The notes under the pieces: model-generated
What the model was told of the DNA's origin: nothing
Seen by the model: only the letters and a program-made list of their open reading frames with translations
Databases searched by the model: none
Origin: Eubacterium sp.
GTDB lineage: Bacteria; Bacillota; Clostridia; Lachnospirales; Lachnospiraceae
Reading direction: 5' to 3'
Assembly (NCBI GenBank): GCA_017619835.1
Contig: JAFZRN010000027.1
Location: forward strand, 1-54,818
DNA: 54,818 nucleotides
Position numbers and translations under genes: made by a program
Part shown: piece after piece, positions 17,782-26,625 of the stretch
Layout of the letters: each line of letters opens with the position of its first letter
Numbering within the stretch: the first letter of the stretch is position 1

Positions 17782-18000
17782 ATGTCCAAAGCTGACGAGA
17801 TCGAGTGCGAAGGTGTAGTATTAGAGAAGCTTCCGAATGCCATGTTCAAAGTTGAACTTGAGAATGGTCATGAGATACTTGCTCATATAAGCGGAAAGCT
17901 CCGTATGAACTACATTAAAATTCTTCCCGGTGATAAGGTGACAGTTGTCCTTTCACCGTATGACCTTTCTAAGGGAAGGATCACATGGAGAGCAAAATAA
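17782..18000 (+). CDS. infA: Translation initiation factor IF-1
   Basis: 72 aa, S1-like OB fold: [20 protein letters not shown] at the start and [20 protein letters not shown] near the end. Blocks the A site during initiation. RBS AGAGGAGAT; 15 bases after adk. Confidence 0.98.
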   Translation: MSKADEIECEGVVLEKLPNAMFKVELENGHEILAHISGKLRMNYIKILPGDKVTVVLSPYDLSKGRITWRAK

Positions 18001-18018
18001 TCAGGCAAAATAAACTGC

Positions 18019-18047
18019 TTGCATTTATTTTCCATAAATGTTAATAT
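18019..18047 (+). promoter_or_regulatory. Internal promoter upstream of rpmJ (alpha operon)
   Basis: TTGCAT (18019-18024), 17 bases, TAATAT (18042-18047): the same hexamers and spacing as the S10 promoter at 5934. AAATGTT/AACATTT forms a small dyad over the -10. It would drive rpmJ-rpsM-rpsK-rpsD-rpoA-rplQ separately. Confidence 0.65.
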
Positions 18048-18086
18048 AAACATTTGCAGGACACTTTTGGAAAGGAGAGTATTTTA

Positions 18087-18200
18087 ATGAAGGTACGCGC
18101 ATCAGTTAAACCAATTTGCGACAAGTGCAAAATCATTAAAAGAAAAGGCAGAATCTTAGTTATCTGCGAAAATCCAAAGCACAAACAGCGTCAAGGATAA
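18087..18200 (+). CDS. rpmJ: 50S ribosomal protein L36
   Basis: 37 aa, the invariant length. [15 protein letters not shown] start, with zinc ligands Cys11, Cys14, Cys27 and His32 all present (zinc-type L36). RBS AAAGGAGAG. A 300-base spacer separates it from rpsM. Confidence 0.97.
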   Translation: MKVRASVKPICDKCKIIKRKGRILVICENPKHKQRQG

Positions 18201-18501
18201 TCATAAATTACGATTTCTTGAAGGATAGAGGGAAGAAGATGTTTAGCCCATCCGAGGCCCCATATCCTTGTTTTGTGCGTTTGCTACCTGGTTGATTTTT
18301 CGGTATGAGTATCTACATGCCGGACCTTTCGATGTAAGGTAGGAAATTCATATCTGTAGGAAGACATTTTCATTCCTATCAGTAAGGTATGGACAAAACG
18401 CGGCTCACTGACGCGTCTAATGTCAGTGAAACAGTATACCGGTATTTCGGTATATAGCGGCTGAAGTAACAATAGTTAAAATTAATTTGGAGGTAGAATT
18501 A
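18201..18501 (+). ncRNA. Structured 300-base spacer between rpmJ and rpsM (candidate leader RNA)
   Basis: No credible ORF. TCACTGAC / GTCAGTGA (18405-18412 with 18422-18429) and TATACCG / CGGTATA (18435-18454) are perfect stems. GTTTTGT near 18272 can pair with ACAAAAC at 18393-18399, and CTACCT near 18284 with AGGTAG near 18340, giving a long-range fold. GCGGCT occurs at 18400-18405 and 18457-18462, flanking the two stems. The 3' end joins the rpsM RBS. S4 controls this operon in other bacteria; a similar role here is only a possibility. Confidence 0.5.
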
Positions 18502-18870
18502 ATGGCTCGTATTTCAGGTGTAGATTTACCTAGAGACAAGCGTGTCGAGATTGGTCTTACTTATATCTATGGTATAGGTCTCAGCACATCAAAGAAGATT
18601 CTTAGCGAGACAGGCGTTAACCCTGACACAAGAACTAAGGACCTTACAGATGATGAGGTTAGAAAGATCAGTGACTATATCAACGACCAGCTTATGGTTG
18701 AGGGTGATCTTAGACGTGACACAGCGCTTAACATTAAGCGTCTGCAGGAGATAGGTTGCTATCGAGGCATTCGTCACAGAAAGGGCCTTCCTGTACGCGG
18801 ACAGAACACAAAGAACAACGCACGTACACGTAAGGGACCTAAGAAGACAGTTGCAAACAAGAAGAAGTAA
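18502..18870 (+). CDS. rpsM: 30S ribosomal protein S13
   Basis: 122 aa. Start at ATG 18502 ([20 protein letters not shown]) with TTGGAGG 9 bases upstream; the in-frame TTG at 18487 is part of that RBS. The basic tail [17 protein letters not shown] contacts P-site tRNA. Head protein partnering S19. Confidence 0.97.
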   Translation: MARISGVDLPRDKRVEIGLTYIYGIGLSTSKKILSETGVNPDTRTKDLTDDEVRKISDYINDQLMVEGDLRRDTALNIKRLQEIGCYRGIRHRKGLPVRGQNTKNNARTRKGPKKTVANKKK

Positions 18871-18897
18871 TTATGATTATATTGGAGGATATATTTA

Positions 18898-19296
18898 ATG
18901 GCTAGTAATAAGGTTACAAAGAAAGTAACTAAAAAGCGTAATAGACGTAATGTGCAGCACGGACAGGCTCACATTCAGTCTTCATTCAATAATACAATCG
19001 TAACATTAACAGATGCTGAAGGAAATGCACTCTCATGGGCAAGTGCCGGCGGACTTGGATTTAGAGGATCCAAGAAGTCAACACCATATGCTGCTCAGAT
19101 GGCTGCAGAGACAGCTGCAAAGGCTGCTGCTCCTTATGGACTTAAGACTATTGATGTTATGGTAAAGGGACCGGGAAGCGGCCGTGAGGCAGCTATTCGT
19201 GCACTTGCTGCATGCGGTCTCGAAGTTCTCACTATTAAGGATGTTACTCCGGTTCCACATAATGGATGTCGTCCACCAAAGAGAAGAAGAGTCTAA
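18898..19296 (+). CDS. rpsK: 30S ribosomal protein S11
   Basis: 132 aa. [15 protein letters not shown] and [20 protein letters not shown] are conserved. Platform protein at the mRNA exit. RBS TTGGAGG. Confidence 0.98.
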   Translation: MASNKVTKKVTKKRNRRNVQHGQAHIQSSFNNTIVTLTDAEGNALSWASAGGLGFRGSKKSTPYAAQMAAETAAKAAAPYGLKTIDVMVKGPGSGREAAIRALAACGLEVLTIKDVTPVPHNGCRPPKRRRV

Positions 19297-19315
19297 TTAA
19301 GGAGGTAAGGATAAA

Positions 19316-19909
19316 ATGGCTATAAATAGAACACCGGTTCTTAAGAGATGTAGATCACTTGACATGAATCCTGCTTTCCTTGGAATCAGCAAGACATCTC
19401 ACAGAAAGAACGCAAGAGCAAACAGAAAAGTTAGTGAATACGGACTTCAGCTTCGTGAGAAGCAGAAGGCAAAGTTTATCTACGGAGTACAGGAGAAGCC
19501 TTTCAGAAATATGTTCGAGAAGGCTGAGAAGATGCCCGGACTTGTAGGTACAAATCTTATGCAGCTGCTTGAGCTGAGAGTTGACAACGTAATCTTCCGT
19601 CTCGGATATGCTAGAACAAGACGTGAAGCAAGACAGGTTGTTTCTCACAGACATGTAACTGTAAACGGAAAGATCGTTAATATCCCATCATACAAGGTTC
19701 AGCCCGGTGATGTGATCGAGATAAAGGAAAAGAGTAAGTCTCTTCAGAGATTCAAGGATATCATGGAAGCTAACGCTAATATCAGCGTACCTTCATGGCT
19801 TGAGGGAGACAAGGAAAATCTTAGCGGAAAGGTGCTGGAGGTTCCTCTCAGAGAGCAGATCGATGTTCCAGTAAATGAGACACTCATCGTCGAGCTTTAT
19901 TCTAAATAA
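19316..19909 (+). CDS. rpsD: 30S ribosomal protein S4
   Basis: 197 aa. Contains the S4 RNA-binding domain at about 86-150 (LELRVDNVIFRLGYARTRREARQ, then VNGKIVNIPSY). The N-terminus has only one Cys, so it lacks the zinc site of some S4 proteins. Primary 16S assembly protein and possible autoregulator of the alpha operon. Confidence 0.97.
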   Translation: MAINRTPVLKRCRSLDMNPAFLGISKTSHRKNARANRKVSEYGLQLREKQKAKFIYGVQEKPFRNMFEKAEKMPGLVGTNLMQLLELRVDNVIFRLGYARTRREARQVVSHRHVTVNGKIVNIPSYKVQPGDVIEIKEKSKSLQRFKDIMEANANISVPSWLEGDKENLSGKVLEVPLREQIDVPVNETLIVELYSK

Positions 19910-19951
19910 GCCGTAACCTGACGATTACACATGTTTATCGGAGGATTATAA

Positions 19952-20908
19952 ATGTTCGAATTTGAAAAACCGAGAATTATGATAGATGAGAAATCTGATG
20001 ACGATAAGTACGGAAGATTTGTCATTGAACCGCTTGAAAGAGGATATGGTACAACACTTGGTAATTCACTTAGAAGAGTTATGCTGTCATCCCTTCCCGG
20101 AACAGCAGTAAGCTATGTAAAGATCAAGGGTGTCCTTCATGAATTCAGTTCTATTCCCGGAGTTAAGGAAGATGTAACTGAGATCGTTATGAACATCAAG
20201 GAGCTTTGCATCAAGAATAACTCATCTAATGATGAACCCAAGATTGGTTATATCGAGGCTTCAGGAGATACGGTTGTTACAGCCGGTGATATCCATGTAG
20301 ACGGAGATCTCGAAATACTTAATCCTGATCTTGTTATCGCTAACCTTAACGGTCCCGATGCAAGACTTGAGATTGAACTTACAATAACAAATGGTCGTGG
20401 TTATGTAAGTGCAGATAAGAATAAGGAGCAGGAGCCGTCTATAGACGTTATCGCTGTTGATTCTATCTACACACCTGTTGACAGAGTTAATCTTACAGTA
20501 GAGAATACCCGTGTCGGACAGATCACAGACTACGATAAGCTTACTCTTGATGTATATACAAACGGAACTCTCGCACCGGATGATGCAGTCAGCTATGCAG
20601 CTAAGGTTCTTAGCGAGCACTTAAGTCTGTTCATCAACCTCTCTGATAATGTTAAGGATAAGACCATCATTACAGAGAAGCCTGAGGATATTCCTGATAC
20701 ATCGGCTAAGGATATGAGCATTGATGAGCTTGAGCTCAGCGTTCGTTCATATAACTGCCTCAAGAGAGCTAATATTAATACAGTTAAAGAACTGTGCAGC
20801 AAGACACCTGATGAGATGATGAAGGTACGTAACCTCGGACGTAAGTCACTTGAGGAAGTACTTGCTAAGCTTAAGGAGCTCGGCCTTTCACTCAGCACAG
20901 GAGAATAA
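19952..20908 (+). CDS. rpoA: RNA polymerase alpha subunit
   Basis: 318 aa. The N-terminal dimerisation and assembly domain ([21 protein letters not shown]) is followed by a linker and a C-terminal DNA/activator-binding domain with the helix-hairpin-helix [13 protein letters not shown] / [16 protein letters not shown]. Standard length and position after rpsD. Confidence 0.98.
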   Translation: MFEFEKPRIMIDEKSDDDKYGRFVIEPLERGYGTTLGNSLRRVMLSSLPGTAVSYVKIKGVLHEFSSIPGVKEDVTEIVMNIKELCIKNNSSNDEPKIGYIEASGDTVVTAGDIHVDGDLEILNPDLVIANLNGPDARLEIELTITNGRGYVSADKNKEQEPSIDVIAVDSIYTPVDRVNLTVENTRVGQITDYDKLTLDVYTNGTLAPDDAVSYAAKVLSEHLSLFINLSDNVKDKTIITEKPEDIPDTSAKDMSIDELELSVRSYNCLKRANINTVKELCSKTPDEMMKVRNLGRKSLEEVLAKLKELGLSLSTGE

Positions 20909-20986
20909 TTAATATCACCACTAAAGCGGAAGTATAGTACGCATAGTGAAGACCACGGGAAACCGTAGGTAAGGAGGAAATTAAAA

Positions 20987-21523
20987 ATGGCAATGTATAG
21001 AAAGCTTGGAAAGAAGTCCGATCAGAGAAAGGCACTTCTTAGAAGTCAGGTTACACAGTTAATCTACAAGGGCAAGATCAGAACTACCGAAGCAAGAGCT
21101 AAGGAAGTTCGTAAGATCGCTGAGCACCTTATCACACTTGGCATAAAGGAAAAGGATAACTTCGAAGAAGTTACCGTTAAGGCTAAGGTAGCTCGTAAGG
21201 ATAAGGACGGAAAGAGAGTTAAGGAAGTTGTAGACGGTAAGAAAGTTACTGTTTATGATGAGATTGAGAAGACAGTTAAGAAGGATCTTCCTTCAAGACT
21301 TCACGCTCGTAGAGAGATGCTCAAAGTTCTTTATCCCGTAACAGAAGTTCCCGAGGAGGTTGCCGGCAAGAAGAGCAACACCAAGAAGGTTGATCTTACA
21401 GAGAAGCTTTTCAGTGAGTACGGTGTAAAGTACGCAGATCGTAAGGGCGGATACACAAGAATCGTTAAGATCGGTCAGCGTAAGGGTGACGGAGCACTTG
21501 AGGTTTTCCTTGAGCTGGTATAG
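20987..21523 (+). CDS. rplQ: 50S ribosomal protein L17 (long form)
   Basis: 178 aa against about 112-130 in many bacteria. The core is clear: MYRKLGKKSDQRKALLRSQV, IRTTEARAKEVRKIAE and GGYTRIVKIGQRKGD. The extra residues lie in two Lys-rich insertions, roughly 62-90 and 105-140. Long L17 is, as far as I know, common in this family and not a frameshift. Last gene of the alpha operon; a terminator follows. Confidence 0.96.
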   Translation: MAMYRKLGKKSDQRKALLRSQVTQLIYKGKIRTTEARAKEVRKIAEHLITLGIKEKDNFEEVTVKAKVARKDKDGKRVKEVVDGKKVTVYDEIEKTVKKDLPSRLHARREMLKVLYPVTEVPEEVAGKKSNTKKVDLTEKLFSEYGVKYADRKGGYTRIVKIGQRKGDGALEVFLELV

Positions 21524-21546
21524 TCATAGACATTGAGATGAATGAT

Positions 21547-21586
21547 GTGGCATCTGCAATTATTTGCAGGTGCCACTTTGTTTTAA
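21547..21586 (+). terminator. Terminator after rplQ
   Basis: GTGGCA-CTGCAA pairs with TTGCAG-TGCCAC around a 4-base loop (one mismatch), then TTTGTTTT. It lies between rplQ and the ECF ATPase gene and overlaps an alternative upstream start (21564) of that ORF. Confidence 0.8.
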
Positions 21587-21596
21587 GGATGAGATT

Positions 21597-22925
21597 ATGG
21601 TTCCATATATCAGAATATCACAACTGAATATGGCTAATGTGGATAAGAGCGAGATAAATCTTACGGTAAGTAAGGGTGAAATCGTGGGCATTACCGGCAG
21701 GAACGGTTCCGGTAAGACCACATTTGCAAGATATCTCGCAGGCGAGATCAGACCGGAGACTATGGGAATGGTCCATATCAACGGCCTGGATACCTATTCG
21801 CAGCTGGACAGGGAAAAGGTTCAGAGGATGAGCGCGGTTGCTTATCAGAGTCCGAGGGAAGCCATGGTCTTCGATAATATCTCCAGGGATATCATTTTCG
21901 GAAGCGAGAATCACGGACTGGATGCCGAGAAGACTCTGAAGAGAGGCAGCTTCTATCTTAAGAAATATAACTTAAGATCCAGAAAGAATGCTTCTTATTA
22001 TTCGGTAAGTGCCAGTGAGCAGCAGAGGGCGATGCTCTGCTCCATGCTTATCATGCATCCTGAGCTTCTTATCCTTGATGAACCCTTCAGTATGCACGGC
22101 AGTCCGGATGTTACTGGCTATGTTAAGTCGCTGATCGCTGCTGCACGTAAGAAGGAGCAGACAGTCATCATATTCTCGAAGAATCCGGATGTGCTTAAGC
22201 TTACAGATGTTACGTATGAACTAAGCGGAGGATTCTTAAGAGAGGTTGACATAAGTAGCTTTGATTATCTTCCGAAGCAGGAGGGTGTAAAAACCATTTA
22301 TGGTGATAAAACACCTAAAGGTGTTGCTGTTGAAAGATATATTGATGGTGGCAGAGGAAAGAATGATATCGGCATTAGTTTACATAATGTATCATTCGGA
22401 TATAATGAGAACTTGATAATTGACAGAGTGAATACACGTTTTGAAGCCGGTTCGGCTTACAGGATAACGGGTGGACAGGGTTCCGGTAAGACAACATTTC
22501 TCATGCTGGCCGCAGGCCTTATAAGGCCATATGAGGGTGAGGTCTTCAGAAGCGAGAATACAAGGATAGGATATGTTTATGAATATCCGGATGACGGCTT
22601 TGTGGAGAGCACCGTTCTTGATGATGTCATGTTCGGTCCGATGAAAGGCGGCTTCGGCAAGAGTGAGGCAAGGGGTATGGCAGAGGCGGTACTCGGCTTT
22701 GTGGGACTGGATAAATCACTATGGACAAGAAGGCTCAGTACACTCAGCTTTGGTGAAAGAAAACTTGTGGGAGTCGCAGGCGCGATATGCCTGAATCCCG
22801 ACTTCCTTTTGATAGATAACCCGTATGCGGGACTTGACAGAGACTACTGTAAACATATGTCGGATATATTCGAAGGTCTGACCAGAGAGGGAAAATGTAT
22901 AATAACGGCAGAAAACAGAGCCTGA
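21597..22925 (+). CDS. Fused double ATP-binding subunit of an ECF transporter (EcfA-EcfA'), one half degenerate
   Basis: 442 aa from ATG 21597 (AAGGATGAG upstream; the ORF start at 21564 lies inside the terminator). Two ABC ATPase domains lie in one chain. Domain 1 (about 1-215): Walker A GRNGSGKT at 34-41, Q-loop YQSPRE, signature SVSASEQQR at 136-144, Walker B LLILDEP. Domain 2 (about 258-442): Walker A GGQGSGKT at 292-299, Q-loop Gln replaced by Glu (YVYEYPDD), signature LSFGE, and Walker B LLIDNP with Asn408 replacing the catalytic Glu. The H-loop His is missing in both (IIFSKNP and IITAENR). Other Firmicutes have separate ecfA1 and ecfA2 here. Its 3' end overlaps ecfT by 31 bases. It energises vitamin or metal uptake with exchangeable S components. 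Confidence 0.85.
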   Translation: MVPYIRISQLNMANVDKSEINLTVSKGEIVGITGRNGSGKTTFARYLAGEIRPETMGMVHINGLDTYSQLDREKVQRMSAVAYQSPREAMVFDNISRDIIFGSENHGLDAEKTLKRGSFYLKKYNLRSRKNASYYSVSASEQQRAMLCSMLIMHPELLILDEPFSMHGSPDVTGYVKSLIAAARKKEQTVIIFSKNPDVLKLTDVTYELSGGFLREVDISSFDYLPKQEGVKTIYGDKTPKGVAVERYIDGGRGKNDIGISLHNVSFGYNENLIIDRVNTRFEAGSAYRITGGQGSGKTTFLMLAAGLIRPYEGEVFRSENTRIGYVYEYPDDGFVESTVLDDVMFGPMKGGFGKSEARGMAEAVLGFVGLDKSLWTRRLSTLSFGERKLVGVAGAICLNPDFLLIDNPYAGLDRDYCKHMSDIFEGLTREGKCIITAENRA

Positions 22926-23608
22926 TAAGAGGGCTCGATCCCAGAATAAAACTTTATATGATCTGCATATATATCCTGATGAGCCTGGTTACGTGGAAGC
23001 TGATACCTGTACTTATCGTATTCTTTGCCGGTCTTGTGCTGACCTGGCTATGCGGCCACAGGATCAAATATCTGTGGGATATCTCCGCCAGCGCTGTATG
23101 TATCGAGCTTTTGATCGGGCTTCTGTTTATGTTCTGGCTGAAGCCGATTTATGTGCTTTATATCATAATGAAGCTTGTCTCGATAACATTTGTATTTAAT
23201 GCAGTGATCAGATGCTTTAAGCAGCATGAGCTTCTTGACGGGCTCATATCGGGCTTTAAACTGAGGACGGATACTGCAAAGAGGGTATTCCTTATCCTGC
23301 AGTTTTATCCGAGCCTCGAGAAGCAGAAGAAGAGGGTGCGTAATGCGCTGAAGGCAAGGGGAGTTGATCCCGACCAGGGCAATATGCTTACACGCTTCAG
23401 GACGGAGCTGGTTTTATCGGTGCCGAATTATAAGAGTACCTATGTCGAGTCTAAAAGAAAGTCTGTTGCCATGAATGTAAGAGACTTTACTTCCGTAAGA
23501 CGACGCCGCAGGGTGACAGAGATGAAGCTTAATTTCGTGGACGAGCTTTTTCTCATCGCGGAGGTAGTGATACTTCTGGTGGCGGTATATATTCAGCTGT
23601 TTATATAG
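22895..23608 (+). CDS. ecfT: ECF transporter transmembrane subunit EcfT
   Basis: 237 aa. Starts inside the ATPase gene (31-base overlap), so translation is coupled. The N-terminal LDPRIKLYMICIYILMSLVT matches the EcfT start. Several hydrophobic segments follow; the coupling-helix ARG motif is seen as KARGVDPDQ near 150 and a weaker second as MNVRDF near 200. Forms the core of the ECF complex with the fused ATPase. Confidence 0.88.
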   Translation: MYNNGRKQSLIRGLDPRIKLYMICIYILMSLVTWKLIPVLIVFFAGLVLTWLCGHRIKYLWDISASAVCIELLIGLLFMFWLKPIYVLYIIMKLVSITFVFNAVIRCFKQHELLDGLISGFKLRTDTAKRVFLILQFYPSLEKQKKRVRNALKARGVDPDQGNMLTRFRTELVLSVPNYKSTYVESKRKSVAMNVRDFTSVRRRRRVTEMKLNFVDELFLIAEVVILLVAVYIQLFI

Positions 23609-23620
23609 CGGGAGAAGATT

Positions 23621-24388
23621 ATGAGGATAATGCTTACCGTCGCATATGACGGAACGGCGTACAGCGGCTGGCAGATCCAGCCGAACGCAGTCACAATTGA
23701 AGAAAAGCTTCGGGAAGCGATAAAGACTCTTACAGGAGAGGATGTGGAGCTGATCGGTGCCAGCAGGACTGATGCGGGCGTTCATTCCCTTGGAAATGTC
23801 GCCGTCTTCGATACCGGATCGAGCATCCCTCCAGTAAAATTCAGCTTTGCTCTTAATAACTATCTTCCCGAGGATATAGTCGTAAGAGAGTCCTGTGAGG
23901 TGGCTCCGGATTTTCATCCGAGACACTGCGACTCGGTCAAGACTTATGAATACAGAATATATAACGACAGGTTCCCTCATCCGGTCTTAAGGCTTTACAG
24001 TCATTTTTCTTATAGGAAGTTCGATGTGGACAGAATGAGAGAGGCAGCAGCAAAGCTTGTGGGAGAACATGACTTCGGTGCTTTCTGCAGTGCGGGCTCT
24101 CAGGCAGAGACTACGGTGAGGACGATATACAGTATTGATATTATCGAAGAAAATATAGAAGGGGCTGTATCCGGAGAATACGGAAAAATGATAAAGATCC
24201 GCGTCACCGGCTCCGGTTTCCTTTATAACATGGTAAGGATAATCGCCGGTACTCTTATGGATATAGGAACAGGTCTTATGGAGGTGTCTGCCATAGACAG
24301 ATGCCTTGAAACCGCCGACAGATCCGATGCGGGGCCGACTGCACCCGCAAACGGGCTGACTATGATAGGCATTACATTTAAGAATTAA
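23621..24388 (+). CDS. truA: tRNA pseudouridine synthase A
   Basis: 255 aa, standard length. Converts U38-U40 of the tRNA anticodon stem to pseudouridine. Catalytic Asp51 lies in GASRTDAGVHSLG; YDGTAYSGWQIQPN at the start and GSGFLYNMVRIIAGTL near 205 are diagnostic. Follows ecfT by 12 bases, as in the conserved Firmicute order rplQ-ecfA-ecfT-truA; rplM-rpsI do not follow here. Confidence 0.97.
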   Translation: MRIMLTVAYDGTAYSGWQIQPNAVTIEEKLREAIKTLTGEDVELIGASRTDAGVHSLGNVAVFDTGSSIPPVKFSFALNNYLPEDIVVRESCEVAPDFHPRHCDSVKTYEYRIYNDRFPHPVLRLYSHFSYRKFDVDRMREAAAKLVGEHDFGAFCSAGSQAETTVRTIYSIDIIEENIEGAVSGEYGKMIKIRVTGSGFLYNMVRIIAGTLMDIGTGLMEVSAIDRCLETADRSDAGPTAPANGLTMIGITFKN

Positions 24389-24393
24389 AGTGG

Positions 24394-24422
24394 TTGAAGC
24401 ATTTAATTGATTTTGGTATACT
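24394..24422 (+). promoter_or_regulatory. Promoter of glnN copy 1
   Basis: TTGAAG (24394-24399), 17 bases, TATACT (24417-24422), with extended -10 TG at 24414-24415. No hairpin lies between it and the gene, unlike glnN copy 2, amt and gltB. Confidence 0.7.
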
Positions 24423-24463
24423 TATCCATGTTTTATCTGATGAATCTTTAAGGAGAATTATCT

Positions 24464-26563
24464 ATGGAGAATCTGAACATACCCGAGCTTTTCGGATCAC
24501 TTGTCTTTAATGACAAAGTAATGAGGGAAAGACTTTCAGAGGATGTTTATGCATCACTTAAGAAAACAATTGATGAAAATGTAAAGCTTGATGAGACCCA
24601 GCTGGATGCGATCGCAGAAGAGATGAAGAACTGGGCTCTTGAAAACGGAGCAACTCATTTTACACACTGGTTCCAGCCGCTTACGGGTGTAACAGCTGAA
24701 AAACATGACAGCTTCATATCACCTGCTCCCGACGGCGGAGTGCTGATGGAGTTTACCGGCAAGGATCTTATCAAAGGCGAACCGGATGCTTCATCCTTCC
24801 CTTCGGGCGGCCTCAGAGCTACATTTGAGGCTAGAGGATATACAGCATGGGATCCGACTTCCTATGCATTTATCAAGGATCATACACTTTGCATCCCGAC
24901 TGCATTCTGCTCATATTCGGGAGAGGCTCTTGATAAGAAGACGCCGCTTCTTCGTTCCATGCAGGCCGTTAACCGTCAGGCAAAGAGAATACTGAAGCTT
25001 TTCGGGACAGAGGCAAAGTATGTAAAGACCTGCGTCGGCCCCGAGCAGGAATACTTTCTGATAGATAAAGAGGTTTTTTCTAAAAGACCCGACTTAAAAT
25101 ATACAGGCAGGACTCTTTTCGGTGCCCTTCCACCGAAGGGACAGGAAATGGATGACCATTATTTTGGTGTCATCAAGCCTCGTGTATCTGAATTTATGAG
25201 AGACCTCAATAATGAACTCTGGAAACTCGGTATACTTGCCAAGACAGAGCATAACGAGGTGGCTCCGGCACAGCATGAGCTTGCGCCGATATATTCCACT
25301 ACCAATATAGCAACTGATTCCAACCAGCTGACAATGGAGATTATGAAGAAGGTTGCTGACAGACATGGCATGGTATGCCTTCTCCATGAGAAGCCATTTG
25401 CAGGAGTAAACGGTTCGGGTAAGCATAACAACTGGTCAATATCGACTGATACCGGAGTAAATCTTCTTTCGCCCGGTAATTCGCCTTATGAGAATGCCCA
25501 GTTCCTGCTTTTCCTTTGTGCTGTAATTCAGGCTGTAGACGATTATCAGGATCTCCTTCGCCTTTCAGTTGCAACTGCAGGTAATGATCACAGGCTTGGG
25601 GCAAATGAGGCTCCTCCGGCAATCATTTCCGTATTCCTCGGTGAAGAACTTACGGCTATTCTTGATGCTATCAAGAATGACACTCCTTACCAGGGCAGAG
25701 AAGAAGTTAAGATAAAGCTCGGAGTACATTCACTTCCGAGATTTTCCAGAGATACAACCGACAGAAACAGAACATCGCCATTTGCATTTACCGGTAATAA
25801 GTTCGAATTCAGGTCACTCGGTTCTTCCAACAGTATCGCATGCTGCAATATCATGCTGAATGCTGCTGTTTCCGAAAGCCTTCGTCAGTATGCAGATGAG
25901 CTCGAAGCATCCGAGAATTTTGAAGAAGATCTTCATACACTCATCAAGAGAGTGATAACAGAACATCAGAGGATCCTCTTTGACGGAAATGGCTACGGCG
26001 AGGAATGGATTAAGGAAGCAACTGAGGTAAGAGGCCTTTCGAACCTTAAGACTACTGCGGATGCTATGCCACATCTTCTGGATAAGAAGAATGTGGATAT
26101 GCTGATCGCCCATAAGGTATTTACCGAAGCCGAGATACATTCAAGATGCGAGATCATGCTTGAGAACTATGTCAAGACCGTCAATATCGAAGGTCTTACC
26201 ATGGTGGATCTGGTGCGTAAGAATTATCTGCCTGCAATCGAGAGATATCTTTACAGGCTTTCACAGACCACTGTCCTTATGAGACAGGTGAGTGATAATG
26301 TCAAATGTAAGTATGAAGTTTCAACTATGGAGAGACTATCAGAGCTTACAGACTGTATCATGGACAGTGTGATAAGTCTGGAGGATGCTTTAAGAGAGTT
26401 CAAGGAGATAGATAACATATTCAGGTCATCCGAATACGTGAGAGACGAGATGCTCCCGAGAATGGATACCCTGAGAAAATACGTGGACGAAGCTGAGATG
26501 CTCACATCCCAGAGAGACTGGCCGTTCCCGAGCTACGGACAGCTTCTGTTCAGCGTTAATTAG
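24464..26563 (+). CDS. glnN: Glutamine synthetase type III (GSIII), copy 1
   Basis: 699 aa, the size of GSIII (GSI is about 450). Makes glutamine from glutamate, ammonia and ATP. The GSIII stretches [15 protein letters not shown] and [14 protein letters not shown] are present, with [19 protein letters not shown] upstream. About nine residues in ten match copy 2 at 32336 by eye, so this is a recent or strongly conserved duplication. Its codon usage is a little more varied than copy 2. It has its own promoter without the attenuator leader, suggesting basal rather than nitrogen-controlled expression. Confidence 0.96.
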   Translation: MENLNIPELFGSLVFNDKVMRERLSEDVYASLKKTIDENVKLDETQLDAIAEEMKNWALENGATHFTHWFQPLTGVTAEKHDSFISPAPDGGVLMEFTGKDLIKGEPDASSFPSGGLRATFEARGYTAWDPTSYAFIKDHTLCIPTAFCSYSGEALDKKTPLLRSMQAVNRQAKRILKLFGTEAKYVKTCVGPEQEYFLIDKEVFSKRPDLKYTGRTLFGALPPKGQEMDDHYFGVIKPRVSEFMRDLNNELWKLGILAKTEHNEVAPAQHELAPIYSTTNIATDSNQLTMEIMKKVADRHGMVCLLHEKPFAGVNGSGKHNNWSISTDTGVNLLSPGNSPYENAQFLLFLCAVIQAVDDYQDLLRLSVATAGNDHRLGANEAPPAIISVFLGEELTAILDAIKNDTPYQGREEVKIKLGVHSLPRFSRDTTDRNRTSPFAFTGNKFEFRSLGSSNSIACCNIMLNAAVSESLRQYADELEASENFEEDLHTLIKRVITEHQRILFDGNGYGEEWIKEATEVRGLSNLKTTADAMPHLLDKKNVDMLIAHKVFTEAEIHSRCEIMLENYVKTVNIEGLTMVDLVRKNYLPAIERYLYRLSQTTVLMRQVSDNVKCKYEVSTMERLSELTDCIMDSVISLEDALREFKEIDNIFRSSEYVRDEMLPRMDTLRKYVDEAEMLTSQRDWPFPSYGQLLFSVN

Positions 26564-26625
26564 TAAGTAATTCCGCGCAAGTACTGGCGGGGAATCCTAT
26601 ATAATTTCATAAAGGAGAAAAAGAT

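Noticed and set aside
26564-26625. Hairpin ATTCC-GC / GCGGGGAAT between glnN copy 1 and the trpB-like gene as a terminator
   Set aside because: Bulged stem and no T-tract; at most a weak structure.
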